A DNA stretch of 64,000 nucleotides from Salinimicrobium marinum (GTDB taxonomy: Bacteria; Bacteroidota; Bacteroidia; Flavobacteriales; Flavobacteriaceae). The notes beneath the pieces are model-generated. The model did not search any database and was not told the DNA's origin. It saw only the letters and a program-made list of their open reading frames with translations. A program made the position numbers and the translations under genes. This document shows positions 1 to 9,481 of the stretch, in pieces (positions within the stretch are counted from its first letter, which is position 1; every line of letters starts with the position of its first letter). The stretch covers positions 62,001-126,000 of the forward strand of contig NZ_BMXB01000009.1 of assembly GCF_014651535.1 (NCBI RefSeq), read 5' to 3'.

Positions 1-446
1 ACGGTTTGCTCATCTCGGGGTTGTTAACCTGGCTCATTGGAAGGCCTGCCTACCACATTGGTGGCAGCGGAATTATATATTTACTGGCAGGATTTTTGTT
101 TTTTAAGGGGATATTTTCAAAACATTACAGGCTCGTTGCCTTGTCATTGATCGTGGTCTTTTTGTACGGCGGCTTGTTGTGGTACGTTACTCCTGTAGAT
201 CCAAAGATTTCCTGGGAGGGTCACCTTTCTGGCCTTGTTACGGGCTTTATATTCTCCCTCATTTATCGAAAGAATATTGCCACTCCACCAAAATACGAGT
301 GGGAAAAAGAAACCTATAAAGAGGAAGACGACCCCTTTATGAAGCATTTTGATAAAGATGGAAATTTTATAGAAAATCCAGATGGGGAGGAGACAGAATA
401 TATCTATCACTATAAAAGTGCAAATACAGAGATGGAAGAAGAATAG
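1..446 (+). CDS. Rhomboid family intramembrane serine protease (3' part only)
   Basis: The window begins inside this gene, so the true start lies upstream; the first in-frame start-like codon (TTG at 6) is not a real start. The visible 146 residues contain the rhomboid catalytic pair: a GGSG motif (Ser near residue 21) at the head of one hydrophobic helix, and a histidine in WEGHLSGLVTG (near residue 73) with the glycine packing pattern of the last core helix. A charged cytoplasmic-looking tail of about 60 residues follows. Rhomboids cleave substrates inside the membrane; the substrate here is unknown. It converges with rlmB on the other strand. Confidence 0.85.
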   Translation, partial: GLLISGLLTWLIGRPAYHIGGSGIIYLLAGFLFFKGIFSKHYRLVALSLIVVFLYGGLLWYVTPVDPKISWEGHLSGLVTGFIFSLIYRKNIATPPKYEWEKETYKEEDDPFMKHFDKDGNFIENPDGEETEYIYHYKSANTEMEEE

Positions 447-547
447 ATCTCATTCATTGGATTACGTAAGGACGCACAATTAATATGTATCCACTTAGAT
501 TTGAAAATTATTACGCGTCTCCACAACTCATTTCCCCAGGCACCGCT

Positions 548-1282
548 CTACAACCGCTGCCTTACCACTTCATAAAGAAAAGCTCCGCAGGCTACTGAAA
601 CATTCAGAGAACCAATAGTTCCTTTCATGGGTAATTTTGCTTTTTCATCAACAATTTTTAATACCGAAGAAGAAATTCCTTTTCCTTCATTGCCCATTAC
701 AAGAGCTACGGGCTGGGAAAAATCTTTATCATACAGGAGATCATCAGTTTTTTCGGTAGCTGCGATGACTTTGATACCTGAAGATTGCATGTAATAAATA
801 GCATCTTTAATATGGTCTACTTTGCAAATGGGAACCTTAAAAATAGCACCCGCAGAAGTTTTTACCGTATCGGCAGTGACAGGCGCACCTCCCTTTTTCT
901 GAATAATGATCCCGTCCACTCCACTACATTCCGCAGTTCTTATAATGGCTCCAAAATTCCTCACGTCATCGAGCTGGTCGAGTAAAAGGAAAAGAGGTGT
1001 AGATTCTTTTTCTGAAACAGAAGAAACAAGATCCTCCAGCGCAACAAATTTAATAGGAGAGATCGTCGCAACGATTCCCTGGTGATTTCCCTTTACTAGT
1101 CTGTTTAATTTTTCAATGGGTACATAAGAAACATTGTATTCCCGTGAGGACATGTGCTGTTGCAATTCCTGGTATAAATGCCCTGAGAGACCTTTTTGAA
1201 TAAAAATCTTATCAATGGTCTTATCGGTTTGAATAGCCTCTATGACCGCCCTTAAGCCAAATATTTTTGTAGTTTCTTCCAT
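548..1282 (-). CDS. rlmB: 23S rRNA (guanosine-2'-O-)-methyltransferase RlmB, SpoU/TrmH family
   Basis: 244 residues, the usual length. An N-terminal substrate-binding domain (about 1-75) is followed by the SPOUT methyltransferase fold. Its three signature motifs are all present: NFGAIIRTAECSG (109-121, with the catalytic-type Asn and Arg), VMGNEGKGIS (195-204) and LPMKGTIGSLNVSVA (217-231), which form the knot that binds S-adenosylmethionine. The family 2'-O-methylates a conserved guanosine (G2251 in E. coli numbering) of the 23S peptidyl-transferase centre. It lies 47 bases downstream of the 1330-3090 gene on the same strand and could be its last co-transcribed member. Other TrmH-like methyltransferases share these motifs, so the exact target is inferred. 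Confidence 0.85.
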   Translation of the reverse strand: MEETTKIFGLRAVIEAIQTDKTIDKIFIQKGLSGHLYQELQQHMSSREYNVSYVPIEKLNRLVKGNHQGIVATISPIKFVALEDLVSSVSEKESTPLFLLLDQLDDVRNFGAIIRTAECSGVDGIIIQKKGGAPVTADTVKTSAGAIFKVPICKVDHIKDAIYYMQSSGIKVIAATEKTDDLLYDKDFSQPVALVMGNEGKGISSSVLKIVDEKAKLPMKGTIGSLNVSVACGAFLYEVVRQRL

Positions 1283-1329
1283 AGGTGCAAATATAGATAT
1301 ATTTAGAAGCTATTGAAAGGTGTTTAAAA

Positions 1330-3090
1330 TTACTTCAGTTCATCTTCCACTGTAATTGTTCTTTTTACCGTAACAGGTTTCCCGTCTTCTGTAAATCCCT
1401 GTAATTCGATCTCAAAAACTCCACTGATGTCTGAGGTGTAAAATTCCAGAACGGTTTCTTCCTTATTAAAGTTTACATCAGGTTTCCAGAGTAATTGGGT
1501 TCTGAAATCGGGGATTCTGGCAGTGGTTTCATTGCTGTCACCGTAGGTTTGATGAAAATAGTTTTTCTGAGGCTCTGCTAATTTGATGTTTACAGTAGTG
1601 GCAGCTTCATCGGGATTTGTTCTCCAGAAATCACCTTCAATAGTTTTTACATCGATCACTCCTGCAAAAATGTGTGACCCTAGAAACACATTGTCTTTCA
1701 AGATTCCGATGCTCTTTACTCTTTTTGCAGGATAATCAATAAATCTGCTGTGATCCTGCACCATGATCCCGTCTACGAGCAGCAAAGTTGGCAGGTTGTA
1801 GTTGGTGGCTCCTTCGGGTTGTCTCACGACAATAATCCTGTTTCCTTCTTTATCTCTGGAAAGATATGAATACATGATGATCTCAACAAAGGTTTCTTTA
1901 ATAGTAGCAAACCTGGTGTAAGCATCGAGATCATAGAGTGTGGGAGATTTTTGATAAAATGGCTCGATTTCCTGCTGTTGTTTAAGCGTATCAGGTTTCA
2001 CGCTGTAGTATGCATTTTCTATTTGATTGTACACACTACGGTCGAGGATCCATTCTTCCATTTGTGGAGTAATATGGAATCCGGTAAATTTTGTGTTAGC
2101 CGGATTAACTGCAGGTTCGGGATCCAGTTGGATGGAAAGATCTTTTCTTGCTTCGCCCAGAACCTGCATTATGGCTTCGGAAGTTGAAAACTCCTCATCA
2201 AGATTCAGATAAAACCTTCCTTTTTCATCTGCAGTAGCGATCTTGAAAATATAATCTTCTCCTGGAATGGAAAATGCGACTTTTTTACCGGCAGGGTTGA
2301 TACCTTCTGAAGAAGTAGATAAAAGCTTTCCGGAAATTAGATTTCCACGAAGTTCCGGTATATAAACGGAATCCTGTGGTGAGTGGTTCTTTTCAAATAA
2401 CCGGGTGTAGGTTTTTGCTGAAACTTTTTCAGGGAATGGAATGCTGTCTTTTTTTCTTACCGAAACAGAATACCTTCCGGATATATCTCCACTTAACGTT
2501 AGTAAAACCTGATCTCTGGTACCGAATCTCATTTTATGAGTGCTTAACTGAATCGCGTGTTCCGGAGCTGCTGTAGTGGGATTTTCAGAAGAAAAAGACG
2601 CAGGAGCAGCCTTCACACTATCAGTTCGTCTTGTGGAGTCGGGAGTAAGTGCAGATTGATCTCCCCGATAAGGGTTTATAATGACGATATCCCCCGCAAA
2701 GAAATTACCGGAGTTCCTCATCCAGTTGGTATACCCTAAAAGTTTATATGTTCCTGATGGGATCGTGGTAGGGATAAAGAAATCTCCCGCCCCCAATCCA
2801 TTTTTCAGGCTTAGTTTGTGTTTGAAAACAGAGGTTCCGTCCTTTGCAATGAGCTCCACATAGCCTGTTTTACTTATATTGCTGGGTTTTTCTGTTTCAG
2901 AATTTACAGTGTACGCTTTGTAATACAAATACTCTCCCGAAAACAAAAGGGAAGTGTTGTAGTGCACAAACATTTTTTCCTGCGGAATTCCTCCTCTGAA
3001 TTCTGAAGTTTCGGAAGAACTAATCGCTTGTGCCGATAACGTTCCAGCAGAAACCAACAGGCAAATGATCAAAAATAGTATCTTTCTCAT
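1330..3090 (-). CDS. Large secreted protein with MG2-like N-terminal region and plug-like segment
   Basis: 586 residues starting with a clear signal peptide that ends near SAGTLSAQ. Residues about 38-135 (QEKMFVHYNTSLLFSGEYLYY and following, then SGTYKLLGYTNWMRN) resemble the macroglobulin-like (MG2) beta domain of many Bacteroidota surface proteins. Around 430-490 a LLLVDGIMVQDHSRF segment followed by VKSIGILKDN resembles the plug domain of TonB-dependent receptors, although there is no barrel. Specific function is unknown. It starts 4 bases after the stop of the DUF4249 lipoprotein gene and is the last of four tightly packed genes with a TonB-dependent receptor, so it probably acts with that receptor at the cell surface. 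Confidence 0.7.
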   Translation of the reverse strand: MRKILFLIICLLVSAGTLSAQAISSSETSEFRGGIPQEKMFVHYNTSLLFSGEYLYYKAYTVNSETEKPSNISKTGYVELIAKDGTSVFKHKLSLKNGLGAGDFFIPTTIPSGTYKLLGYTNWMRNSGNFFAGDIVIINPYRGDQSALTPDSTRRTDSVKAAPASFSSENPTTAAPEHAIQLSTHKMRFGTRDQVLLTLSGDISGRYSVSVRKKDSIPFPEKVSAKTYTRLFEKNHSPQDSVYIPELRGNLISGKLLSTSSEGINPAGKKVAFSIPGEDYIFKIATADEKGRFYLNLDEEFSTSEAIMQVLGEARKDLSIQLDPEPAVNPANTKFTGFHITPQMEEWILDRSVYNQIENAYYSVKPDTLKQQQEIEPFYQKSPTLYDLDAYTRFATIKETFVEIIMYSYLSRDKEGNRIIVVRQPEGATNYNLPTLLLVDGIMVQDHSRFIDYPAKRVKSIGILKDNVFLGSHIFAGVIDVKTIEGDFWRTNPDEAATTVNIKLAEPQKNYFHQTYGDSNETTARIPDFRTQLLWKPDVNFNKEETVLEFYTSDISGVFEIELQGFTEDGKPVTVKRTITVEDELK

Positions 3091-3094
3091 ATCT

Positions 3095-4297
3095 TTATTC
3101 TTCTATCCAGAATTCAGGTGGTTCATTCGTGCCATACACAGTGCAGTCCACGCATTCTGTAGCTATCACTCTCATAGGCCCATCCCCCAGTTCTCCTTCC
3201 ACAGGCGAACCGGCGAGGCCGTAATATCGAACTGTTCCACCTTGGATCATTCCAATTGGAGTATCAAAATTTTCTCCCGGGCGAAAGATCATGCAGGATT
3301 CGGGAAATTGTGGTCTGGATTCATCAAATCCAAAATAGTCATAATAATTAAAATAGATCCTTTCGGTAGATGTAGCAGAAAGGGTGAAAAATCCGATCAC
3401 CTTGTCATCTTCATTTTCCTGCGAATATATATTGCCGTTCACAAAGCCCGGCTGGTTGTCAGAAAGTACGCTTTCAGATCCGGAGATCTTTTTTAAGGTA
3501 GAATAGTAAGAATAAGCTTCGGGAGTTAGGGAATATTGCTTTACCAGGATACTGTAACGATGGGCGAGAACGGGATTGTCCTTCGTTAAGAAACGCACCA
3601 CAAAAGACTTGAGGTTATTTTCACTTAGGGAACTTGTATTTGAGAGTATGATCTCATTGGAAGGAATGGTGTTGTAGCAAACGGTCTCATTACGGGTATT
3701 TGGGACAATGCTCCAGTTATTTCCTTCAAACTCTATGGTGTTGCGTACCGTGTATGGAGAGACAATCTTGTAGGTCTCCTCATACTCATAAAGAGCAAAA
3801 TTAGAAGCTGCAGAGGAACTTTCACTGTCGACCATAAGGGCAACACCATCTTCACCATTAAGAAAAGTGCGTTCGGCATAGAGTTCATCTATTTCAGCCC
3901 CGGGTAAGAATGCTGCAGTATCCGATTCATAGGATCTTCCATCCTGCGTCTGGATGTGCAGCTGATAACTGCGGTTGGGTTGTAGACCAAATATCATATT
4001 GGATGCATATACTCCCGGTGTTACTGTTTCAAAGAAAGTAAATTCGTTCCCGGTATCATCTGTAATAGAAACAGAAGCATTCCTCTCGGCAGCAGGCACT
4101 TCCTCTTCGAGTCTATAGGTTCGGGAAAGGATGATTTCCTGCCGTTTAACTTCATCTGTAATGAGGGCTTCTACCACCAGCATGTCTTCGAAGGTCTCCG
4201 TTTCAAATTCATAAGGTTCCACACAGGAATTTATAGCTGTTGCAGAAACCAGCATTAGAAAAAAACGGACTATAATTTTGATGTTTGTTGATCTCAT
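3095..4297 (-). CDS. DUF4249 domain-containing lipoprotein
   Basis: 400 residues with a lipoprotein signal: hydrophobic start, then lipobox ending at Cys25 (AINSC). The body has the order typical of DUF4249: an EDMLVVEALITDE strand near residues 37-49, an ILSRTYRLEEEVPA segment, then NASVSITDDTGNEFTF, and a cysteine-containing end (ATECVDCTVYGTNEPPEFW). DUF4249 proteins are surface-exposed lipoproteins almost always encoded beside a TonB-dependent receptor; their ligand is unknown. The gene starts 11 bases after the receptor gene. By analogy with SusD, it may cap the receptor or capture its substrate, but that is inference. Confidence 0.85.
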   Translation of the reverse strand: MRSTNIKIIVRFFLMLVSATAINSCVEPYEFETETFEDMLVVEALITDEVKRQEIILSRTYRLEEEVPAAERNASVSITDDTGNEFTFFETVTPGVYASNMIFGLQPNRSYQLHIQTQDGRSYESDTAAFLPGAEIDELYAERTFLNGEDGVALMVDSESSSAASNFALYEYEETYKIVSPYTVRNTIEFEGNNWSIVPNTRNETVCYNTIPSNEIILSNTSSLSENNLKSFVVRFLTKDNPVLAHRYSILVKQYSLTPEAYSYYSTLKKISGSESVLSDNQPGFVNGNIYSQENEDDKVIGFFTLSATSTERIYFNYYDYFGFDESRPQFPESCMIFRPGENFDTPIGMIQGGTVRYYGLAGSPVEGELGDGPMRVIATECVDCTVYGTNEPPEFWIEE

Positions 4298-4308
4298 ATC
4301 CTTTCCGT

Positions 4309-7071
4309 TTAAAATCTGAAGTTATAGGTAATGGTAGGTACAGGTATCGAGAAAATAGAACTTTTATATGCTTTTACTTCCCCTTGCTCTGTGACGAAAA
4401 ATACCGAGTATGGATTGTTTCTACCCAACACGTTGTACACGGAAATATTCCAGAAACTGTGTGCAAACTTTTTGATCTTGTGGTTTCCTTCTACATTAAA
4501 ACTTAGATCCAGGCGGTAATAATCAGGAATCCTGAATTGATTACGATCACTGTACAGCACATATTCAATTCCGTTTTGCATATATTTTCCGGTGGGGTAG
4601 GTGACCGGTCTTCCGGTTTGGTATACGAAATTGGCTGAGAAACTGAAACGCTGTGTGACTTTGTAATTGGCTACCACACTCAAGTCATGTGGTTTATCGT
4701 AATTGGCAGGAAAATATTCTCCGCTGTTTACGATTTGCTCCCGGTAATTTCCATCCAGTTTTAGTTCAGATCGGGAGTAGGTGTATCCCAACCAGCCGTT
4801 AAGCCGGCCTTCTGTTTTTTTCAGCAGAAATTCTGCACCAAATGAACGACCTTCTCCCTGTAACACTTCAGTTTCAATATTTTCATTAAGGAAAAGTTGT
4901 GCGCCCACCTTGTAATCCAGGATATTTTCTGATTTTTTATAATAACCCTCCAGACTTACCTCATACATGTTGTTATCGAAATTCTTATAGAGCCCCAGGG
5001 AATATTGGTCCGCTCGTTGAGGTTTTATGTTCTTATCGGTTAATTTGTAGGTGTCGGTGGGGGAGACGGTAGTATTATTGGATAACGTATGAATGTACTG
5101 GTAAGCATTATTGTAGCTAAGCTTTAGAGAAAGATCGGGTAGCAGGAAGTATCGGGCAGATAGTCGTACTTCAGGTCCGCCATAGGTTTCAATGACTTCA
5201 TTTTTTCCGTATTGTATTGAATCGATAACTGTAGCCTCAGATTGTGGAAGGCCTTCTTCATAAATTTTCTGAGTTTTCTCGCCCAGGGCAGCATAATGTG
5301 AATAGCGAAGACCCGCACTAAGGAGCAGCTTGTCATTGACCTTGAAATTGTCGGCGATGTAAATGGCAGATTCTAAACCTTTTTCCTTCGGAATCTGGAG
5401 GGGTTCTACTATTGATTCACTACCCAGAGGCTCCAATTCTCCAGGATGGACATTATACAGTTTTGTGGAAATCCCGTAATCAAACTTATGTGCTGCACTG
5501 TGAAGGTAGCGCATATTCAGTTTAATTTCAGTTTCGTTTATTTTATAACCGGAAGTAAAGTTGTCGTTAAAATCACTTTCATAATCTATATCGAAATTAT
5601 AGTTGCTGTTGGAGACGATAAGGCTACCGTCATTTTTTTCGTTTAGCTTGTGATTCAGTTTCATTGAAAACAGCAGATTTTGATAGTTGAACAAAGAATC
5701 TGAAGTAATGCTGAAATTATCCCGGCTATAATATCCGGTAGTTCGTAAACTGGTTTTGTCGTTAAAATTGTGATGGTATTTTGCAATGACATCATAAAAG
5801 GATGCCTTGCTATCTTTAAGAGATTCGTCGTCCAGGTTTTTCAGGATCCAGTCTGAATAAGTACTTCTTCCTCCGATCAATAATCCAGATTTTTCTTTGA
5901 TGACAGGTATTTCCAGAGCTACATTACTGGTAACGGGTCCTACAGATACTTCCCCGGCAAACTTTTCGGTATTCGCATCTTTGGAGGTAATGTCAAAGAC
6001 TGATGATAACCTTCCTCCAAATTGAGCCGGAATATTGCCTTTATAGATGGTGATATCCCCGGTGGTAAAAGGATTAATGGCAGAAAAGATTCCGAAGAAA
6101 TGTGCAGGATTATATATGACAGCATCATCGATCAGGATAAGGTTTTGATCGGTTTTGCCGCCTCTTACATTGAATCCGGCAGATCCTTCTCCCGTGGTGG
6201 AGATTCCGGGGAGCGTTACTGCAACTTTCATCACATCTCTCTCTCCAAGAATCAACGGAATATTTTTAATTTCCTCTACATTGATATTTTCGGTCCCGCC
6301 AATCGCATCCTCTACATTCTGAGCCTGATCTGAATCTACGAGTACCTCTCCCAGAAGCTCGTAGTCTTCACGAAGTTTTAGGTTGTAGACCCCATCGTTA
6401 TAAATGACCACTCGGGTTAAAATATCCTCATTTCCAAAAGATCTTGTTTCAAGAAGATGTTCTCCTGCCGGTAACCTTAAGCTGTATTGACCATTTTGAT
6501 CTGTTACGGTGCCTATTTCGGTGCCCTTAATAAGCACGGCCAGGTTCGAAATGGGCTCACCTGTTTCGTGAGTGGTAACCCTGCCGCTTAGGTTGAAATA
6601 GCCCGAGCCGGTAGCCTGGGTTTCTTTTCCGATATAAACCGTTTCGGTCGTTGTATTGGAACGGGTTTCCTTGTTGTAGAACACAGGATTGTATTTTGTG
6701 CTTGCCGTGGGTTGTTCAACAGCTACTCCTGTGGTATCAGGAAAGAATCCCTGAGGCAAACGATCATAAATGATGTTGCTTCGGGTAATCACGATTCTGC
6801 TATTGTCCAGCAAGTGAAAATTGAGCAGGGTTTCTTCAAAAACCTGTTCCAATACTGTATCAACAGGTGTGTTTTTAAAGTTTACAGTAACCTTTGACTG
6901 TTTCATCCAGTCTTCCACGTAGAAAAAATGTAAATCTGTCTCTTGTTCAATTTTCTGAATAACATCTTCCAAAGTGCCATTTTCCAGAGAAAAGGTGACT
7001 GTAGGTAGGTTTTCCTGAGCTATGATGCAGTGCAATGACAGGAGGAAAACCAGAGTAAAAAGTTTTTTCAA
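4309..7071 (-). CDS. TonB-dependent receptor with N-terminal STN domain
   Basis: 920 residues. After a signal peptide (cut near CIIAQ, residues 15-19) comes a secretin/TonB N-terminal (STN) domain at about 22-97, then a carboxypeptidase-regulatory-like domain (159-235: LSGRVTTHETGEPISN ... VTDQNGQYSLRL), a plug (about 255-365, with NVRGGKTDQNLILIDD) and a 22-strand-type barrel ending in YNFRF. An STN domain often signals to an anti-sigma factor, but no sigma/anti-sigma pair is visible nearby. The start codon is TTG, one base after the stop of the upstream gene; no closer ATG keeps the signal peptide. The imported substrate cannot be told from sequence. Confidence 0.9.
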   Translation of the reverse strand: MKKLFTLVFLLSLHCIIAQENLPTVTFSLENGTLEDVIQKIEQETDLHFFYVEDWMKQSKVTVNFKNTPVDTVLEQVFEETLLNFHLLDNSRIVITRSNIIYDRLPQGFFPDTTGVAVEQPTASTKYNPVFYNKETRSNTTTETVYIGKETQATGSGYFNLSGRVTTHETGEPISNLAVLIKGTEIGTVTDQNGQYSLRLPAGEHLLETRSFGNEDILTRVVIYNDGVYNLKLREDYELLGEVLVDSDQAQNVEDAIGGTENINVEEIKNIPLILGERDVMKVAVTLPGISTTGEGSAGFNVRGGKTDQNLILIDDAVIYNPAHFFGIFSAINPFTTGDITIYKGNIPAQFGGRLSSVFDITSKDANTEKFAGEVSVGPVTSNVALEIPVIKEKSGLLIGGRSTYSDWILKNLDDESLKDSKASFYDVIAKYHHNFNDKTSLRTTGYYSRDNFSITSDSLFNYQNLLFSMKLNHKLNEKNDGSLIVSNSNYNFDIDYESDFNDNFTSGYKINETEIKLNMRYLHSAAHKFDYGISTKLYNVHPGELEPLGSESIVEPLQIPKEKGLESAIYIADNFKVNDKLLLSAGLRYSHYAALGEKTQKIYEEGLPQSEATVIDSIQYGKNEVIETYGGPEVRLSARYFLLPDLSLKLSYNNAYQYIHTLSNNTTVSPTDTYKLTDKNIKPQRADQYSLGLYKNFDNNMYEVSLEGYYKKSENILDYKVGAQLFLNENIETEVLQGEGRSFGAEFLLKKTEGRLNGWLGYTYSRSELKLDGNYREQIVNSGEYFPANYDKPHDLSVVANYKVTQRFSFSANFVYQTGRPVTYPTGKYMQNGIEYVLYSDRNQFRIPDYYRLDLSFNVEGNHKIKKFAHSFWNISVYNVLGRNNPYSVFFVTEQGEVKAYKSSIFSIPVPTITYNFRF

Positions 7072-7072
7072 T

Positions 7073-7807
7073 CTACTTAATTTTTAATTCTGAATTTGAT
7101 GATGCCAGATCTTTAAATAGAAGGGTTAGAAATGTATCGGGATCTGATTTTTGTAGGGATGAATTGGATCTGTAAAAATCTCTTATTTGTTCTTCCTGAT
7201 TGGGAAATAATCTGCGAATGGATCTTCTGGAATTCACTTCATAATACTCACCATTAAACGAAAGAAGATATTCCGGAGAATCTTTTTCAAATTCGAAATA
7301 GGTAAAATTCTGGTCCAGATGTTTTCTAGCCTTTTTCAAATGTTTTTTTAACAAGAGAAAATGGCTGCCGTCAATCAAAATTTCAAAAAATTGAGATTTG
7401 TTCTCGGGATTCTCTTTTACAGAAATAAAACTCGAGTTATTTATTTCAAAAGAATTCACTTTTTCTTTGTGCAACTCAAAAGCTGCAGTTCCACCGGTGG
7501 TGGGTATCCTTACGAGAAGTAGATCATCGTAAACATTATATTTTAAATCAACGTTATAATATGGCTGGCCGTCATAAACAACGGTTCCCGTTCTATATTC
7601 CGGAGTATCCAGATATTTGTGCTTATTGTTTTTGACAATATGTTGTTCGACATATTCGGTGCCATTTGCAAGTCCTGTATTCTGAACATGAATTGCAGTG
7701 TCAAAGGATTCATAGGCAGACCTAACGGAGGACTGGGAAAATCCAGTAGTTCCATAAAGTAAAAAAATGACTCCGAAAAGTACGGTCGTTCCAGAGTTTT
7801 TCATCAT
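7073..7807 (-). CDS. Secreted hypothetical protein, first gene of the TonB receptor operon
   Basis: I chose the ATG at 7807 (MMKNSGTT...), which puts a signal peptide at the N-terminus (cut near TTGFSQ), giving 244 residues; a longer frame to 7894 adds a poor leader. The mature part is soluble, with a lysine-rich amphipathic stretch (LLLKKHLKKARKHLDQ) and a C-terminal SRRSIRRLFPNQEEQI segment. I do not recognise a named domain. The gene overlaps nothing but stands one base before the TTG start of the STN receptor, so the two are very likely translationally coupled and work together in the periplasm or on the surface. Confidence 0.6.
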   Translation of the reverse strand: MMKNSGTTVLFGVIFLLYGTTGFSQSSVRSAYESFDTAIHVQNTGLANGTEYVEQHIVKNNKHKYLDTPEYRTGTVVYDGQPYYNVDLKYNVYDDLLLVRIPTTGGTAAFELHKEKVNSFEINNSSFISVKENPENKSQFFEILIDGSHFLLLKKHLKKARKHLDQNFTYFEFEKDSPEYLLSFNGEYYEVNSRRSIRRLFPNQEEQIRDFYRSNSSLQKSDPDTFLTLLFKDLASSNSELKIK

Positions 7808-7865
7808 CAGGATTTTTGCTTGTAGAATAGTAAAAGAGTTAAAGCCTATACATACATTTATTATG

Positions 7866-7894
7866 TAAATGTAAAATTTTTCGGGAATTAACAA
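7866..7894 (-). promoter_or_regulatory. Possible Bacteroidota-type promoter for the TonB receptor operon
   Basis: Read on the minus strand, TTG (7894-7892) is followed after 18 bases by TACATTTA (7873-7866), one mismatch from the TAnnTTTG -7 element. It lies about 60 bases upstream of the chosen start at 7807. This placement also argues against the longer reading frame beginning at 7894. The match is imperfect, so confidence is low. Confidence 0.35.
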
Positions 7895-7970
7895 GAGAAG
7901 TGAAGCATTAATTTTAAAATTTTGAATTAAATGTTATGGTTTATTTAATAAATAGAATCATTGCATAAAA

Positions 7971-7999
7971 AAACCGTCTAAAAATTTTTCAGACGGTTT
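7971..7999 (-). terminator. Terminator after SusD 1
   Basis: Perfect 9-base inverted repeat AAACCGTCT / AGACGGTTT around an 11-base loop, with A and T runs on both sides so it can work in either direction. It sits 39 bases past the susD stop on the minus strand and separates the SusCD transcript from the TonB receptor operon downstream. Confidence 0.85.
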
Positions 8000-8037
8000 C
8001 TTATAATGTAGCTTAAGAAAGCTTTATCTGCTAATGA

Positions 8038-9471
8038 TTAGTTTACATCCCAGAATACAGGAGTTTGTTGCTCATCACCACCAATTGCACTTGATGCTGC
8101 AGCCCAGTTGTCACTGTTCAAAGTAGCTTCACTTGCAGGATATGTGAACCTTAAAGGTACAGGTAGACCAGATTGTGCCGCATTTGGCAATTCCGGAACA
8201 TCCAGTTTTCTCCAGGTTGACCATGCTTCAAATCCACGGTTGTAAAGAGCGATCCATTTCTGAACCCCGATTCTTTCTACCCAGTTAGCTTCATCATAAG
8301 CAACTTCAGGTTGTGCAAGATATGTATCGGCTTCAGCTTCTGTTCCTCCCCAGTATATGATGGAAGAAGTAACAGCCTCATTATAATGAGCTTCTGCGTC
8401 TTCAGAAACATAACCTCTTGCAGCAGCTTCAGCAATAAGGAATTCAACTTCAGTATAATCTAATAATACACCTTCTAGAGTTGGATCTTCTAAACGCTCA
8501 CTGTAGATAGTGCTGTTTGATTGAGTATTTCCGGTGGCACCATAAGTTCCTCCTTCGTATACTCCTTCTCCAAGATTCTCTGCGAAATAATCGTCCCTTC
8601 TCGGATCATCACGTTCATTCATTGCGTCAACAATAGTATTTGCTGCAACGAAATCTGCCCGACCTGATTGTACAAGATCTGTCCAGATAGGGTTGGTGTT
8701 TGGAGCTGATGCTTCGTACTGCATAGCAGCATTGTCTGCATGAGATTCAAAGACTCCTGCTTCAATAGCTTCAGTTGCCATTTGAGACGCTTTTGCATCA
8801 TCTACGTTAGCATATCTTAAAGCTAAACGTAACTTCAAAGAGTTGGCAAATTTAGACCATTGACCAGCATCACCATTATAAAGATAGTCAGCTCCTCCGG
8901 TAAATCCTGCGGAACCTGCATCAAGTTGTGCAATGGCACCATCCAGTCTGTTCACAAGATCAGCATAGATGGCAGCGTCATCATCATAAACCGGAGTACC
9001 ATTTTCAAGATCCAGAGCTTCGGTATAAGGTATGTCTCCAAAGGTATCTACCAATACGTGCCAGGTGAAAACCTGTAGTACTTCGATCATCGCAAGCTGA
9101 TTCTGAATTTGAGCTTCAGAAAGGGAAGCATCGGGATTTTCAGATAAGATCATAGCAGCTTCGTCCAGGTCTTTTAATACATCACGATATAAAATAGTCC
9201 ATTGTGCACCGTTAATGTTTCTTTCAACCAGATTATAGTTCGCTTCATCGGTATAAGTTGTTTCTGTCCAGTACTGGGCCACAAGCTTAAAAATACCTCT
9301 GTTAACATTTGTGCTGACCATCTGGTCAACCAAACCTTTGGTTGCATTTGAGAAAAGTACATCTGCCGGTACTTCTGTGGGGCTTTTGGTGTCTACGTTG
9401 ACGTCTGATAAGTCATCAGAACACGCCACAACCCCTGCAGCCAGTAAAATAATTAAAAATAGTTTCTTCAT
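8038..9471 (-). CDS. SusD/RagB-family nutrient-binding outer-membrane lipoprotein (pair 1)
   Basis: 477 residues. A lipoprotein signal ends at Cys17 (GVVACSDD). The helical SusD-like fold is recognisable from conserved blocks: VLQVFTWHVLVDTFGDIPYTEAL (near 130-152), WSKFANSLKLRLALRYANV (near 207-226), LLDYTEVEFLIAEAAARGY, and the C-terminal IGVQKWIALYNRGFEAWSTWRKL. This form belongs to the SusD-like_2 subgroup. The protein sits as a lid on its SusC partner, encoded 10 bases upstream, and captures oligosaccharides or peptides outside the cell. No glycoside hydrolase or peptidase is adjacent, so the substrate is unknown. Confidence 0.92.
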   Translation of the reverse strand: MKKLFLIILLAAGVVACSDDLSDVNVDTKSPTEVPADVLFSNATKGLVDQMVSTNVNRGIFKLVAQYWTETTYTDEANYNLVERNINGAQWTILYRDVLKDLDEAAMILSENPDASLSEAQIQNQLAMIEVLQVFTWHVLVDTFGDIPYTEALDLENGTPVYDDDAAIYADLVNRLDGAIAQLDAGSAGFTGGADYLYNGDAGQWSKFANSLKLRLALRYANVDDAKASQMATEAIEAGVFESHADNAAMQYEASAPNTNPIWTDLVQSGRADFVAANTIVDAMNERDDPRRDDYFAENLGEGVYEGGTYGATGNTQSNSTIYSERLEDPTLEGVLLDYTEVEFLIAEAAARGYVSEDAEAHYNEAVTSSIIYWGGTEAEADTYLAQPEVAYDEANWVERIGVQKWIALYNRGFEAWSTWRKLDVPELPNAAQSGLPVPLRFTYPASEATLNSDNWAAASSAIGGDEQQTPVFWDVN

Positions 9472-9481
9472 GATTTTTTTT

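Noticed and set aside
6022-6333. 103-codon plus-strand frame inside the TonB receptor
   Set aside because: It is antisense to a well-supported gene and its protein shows no recognisable features.
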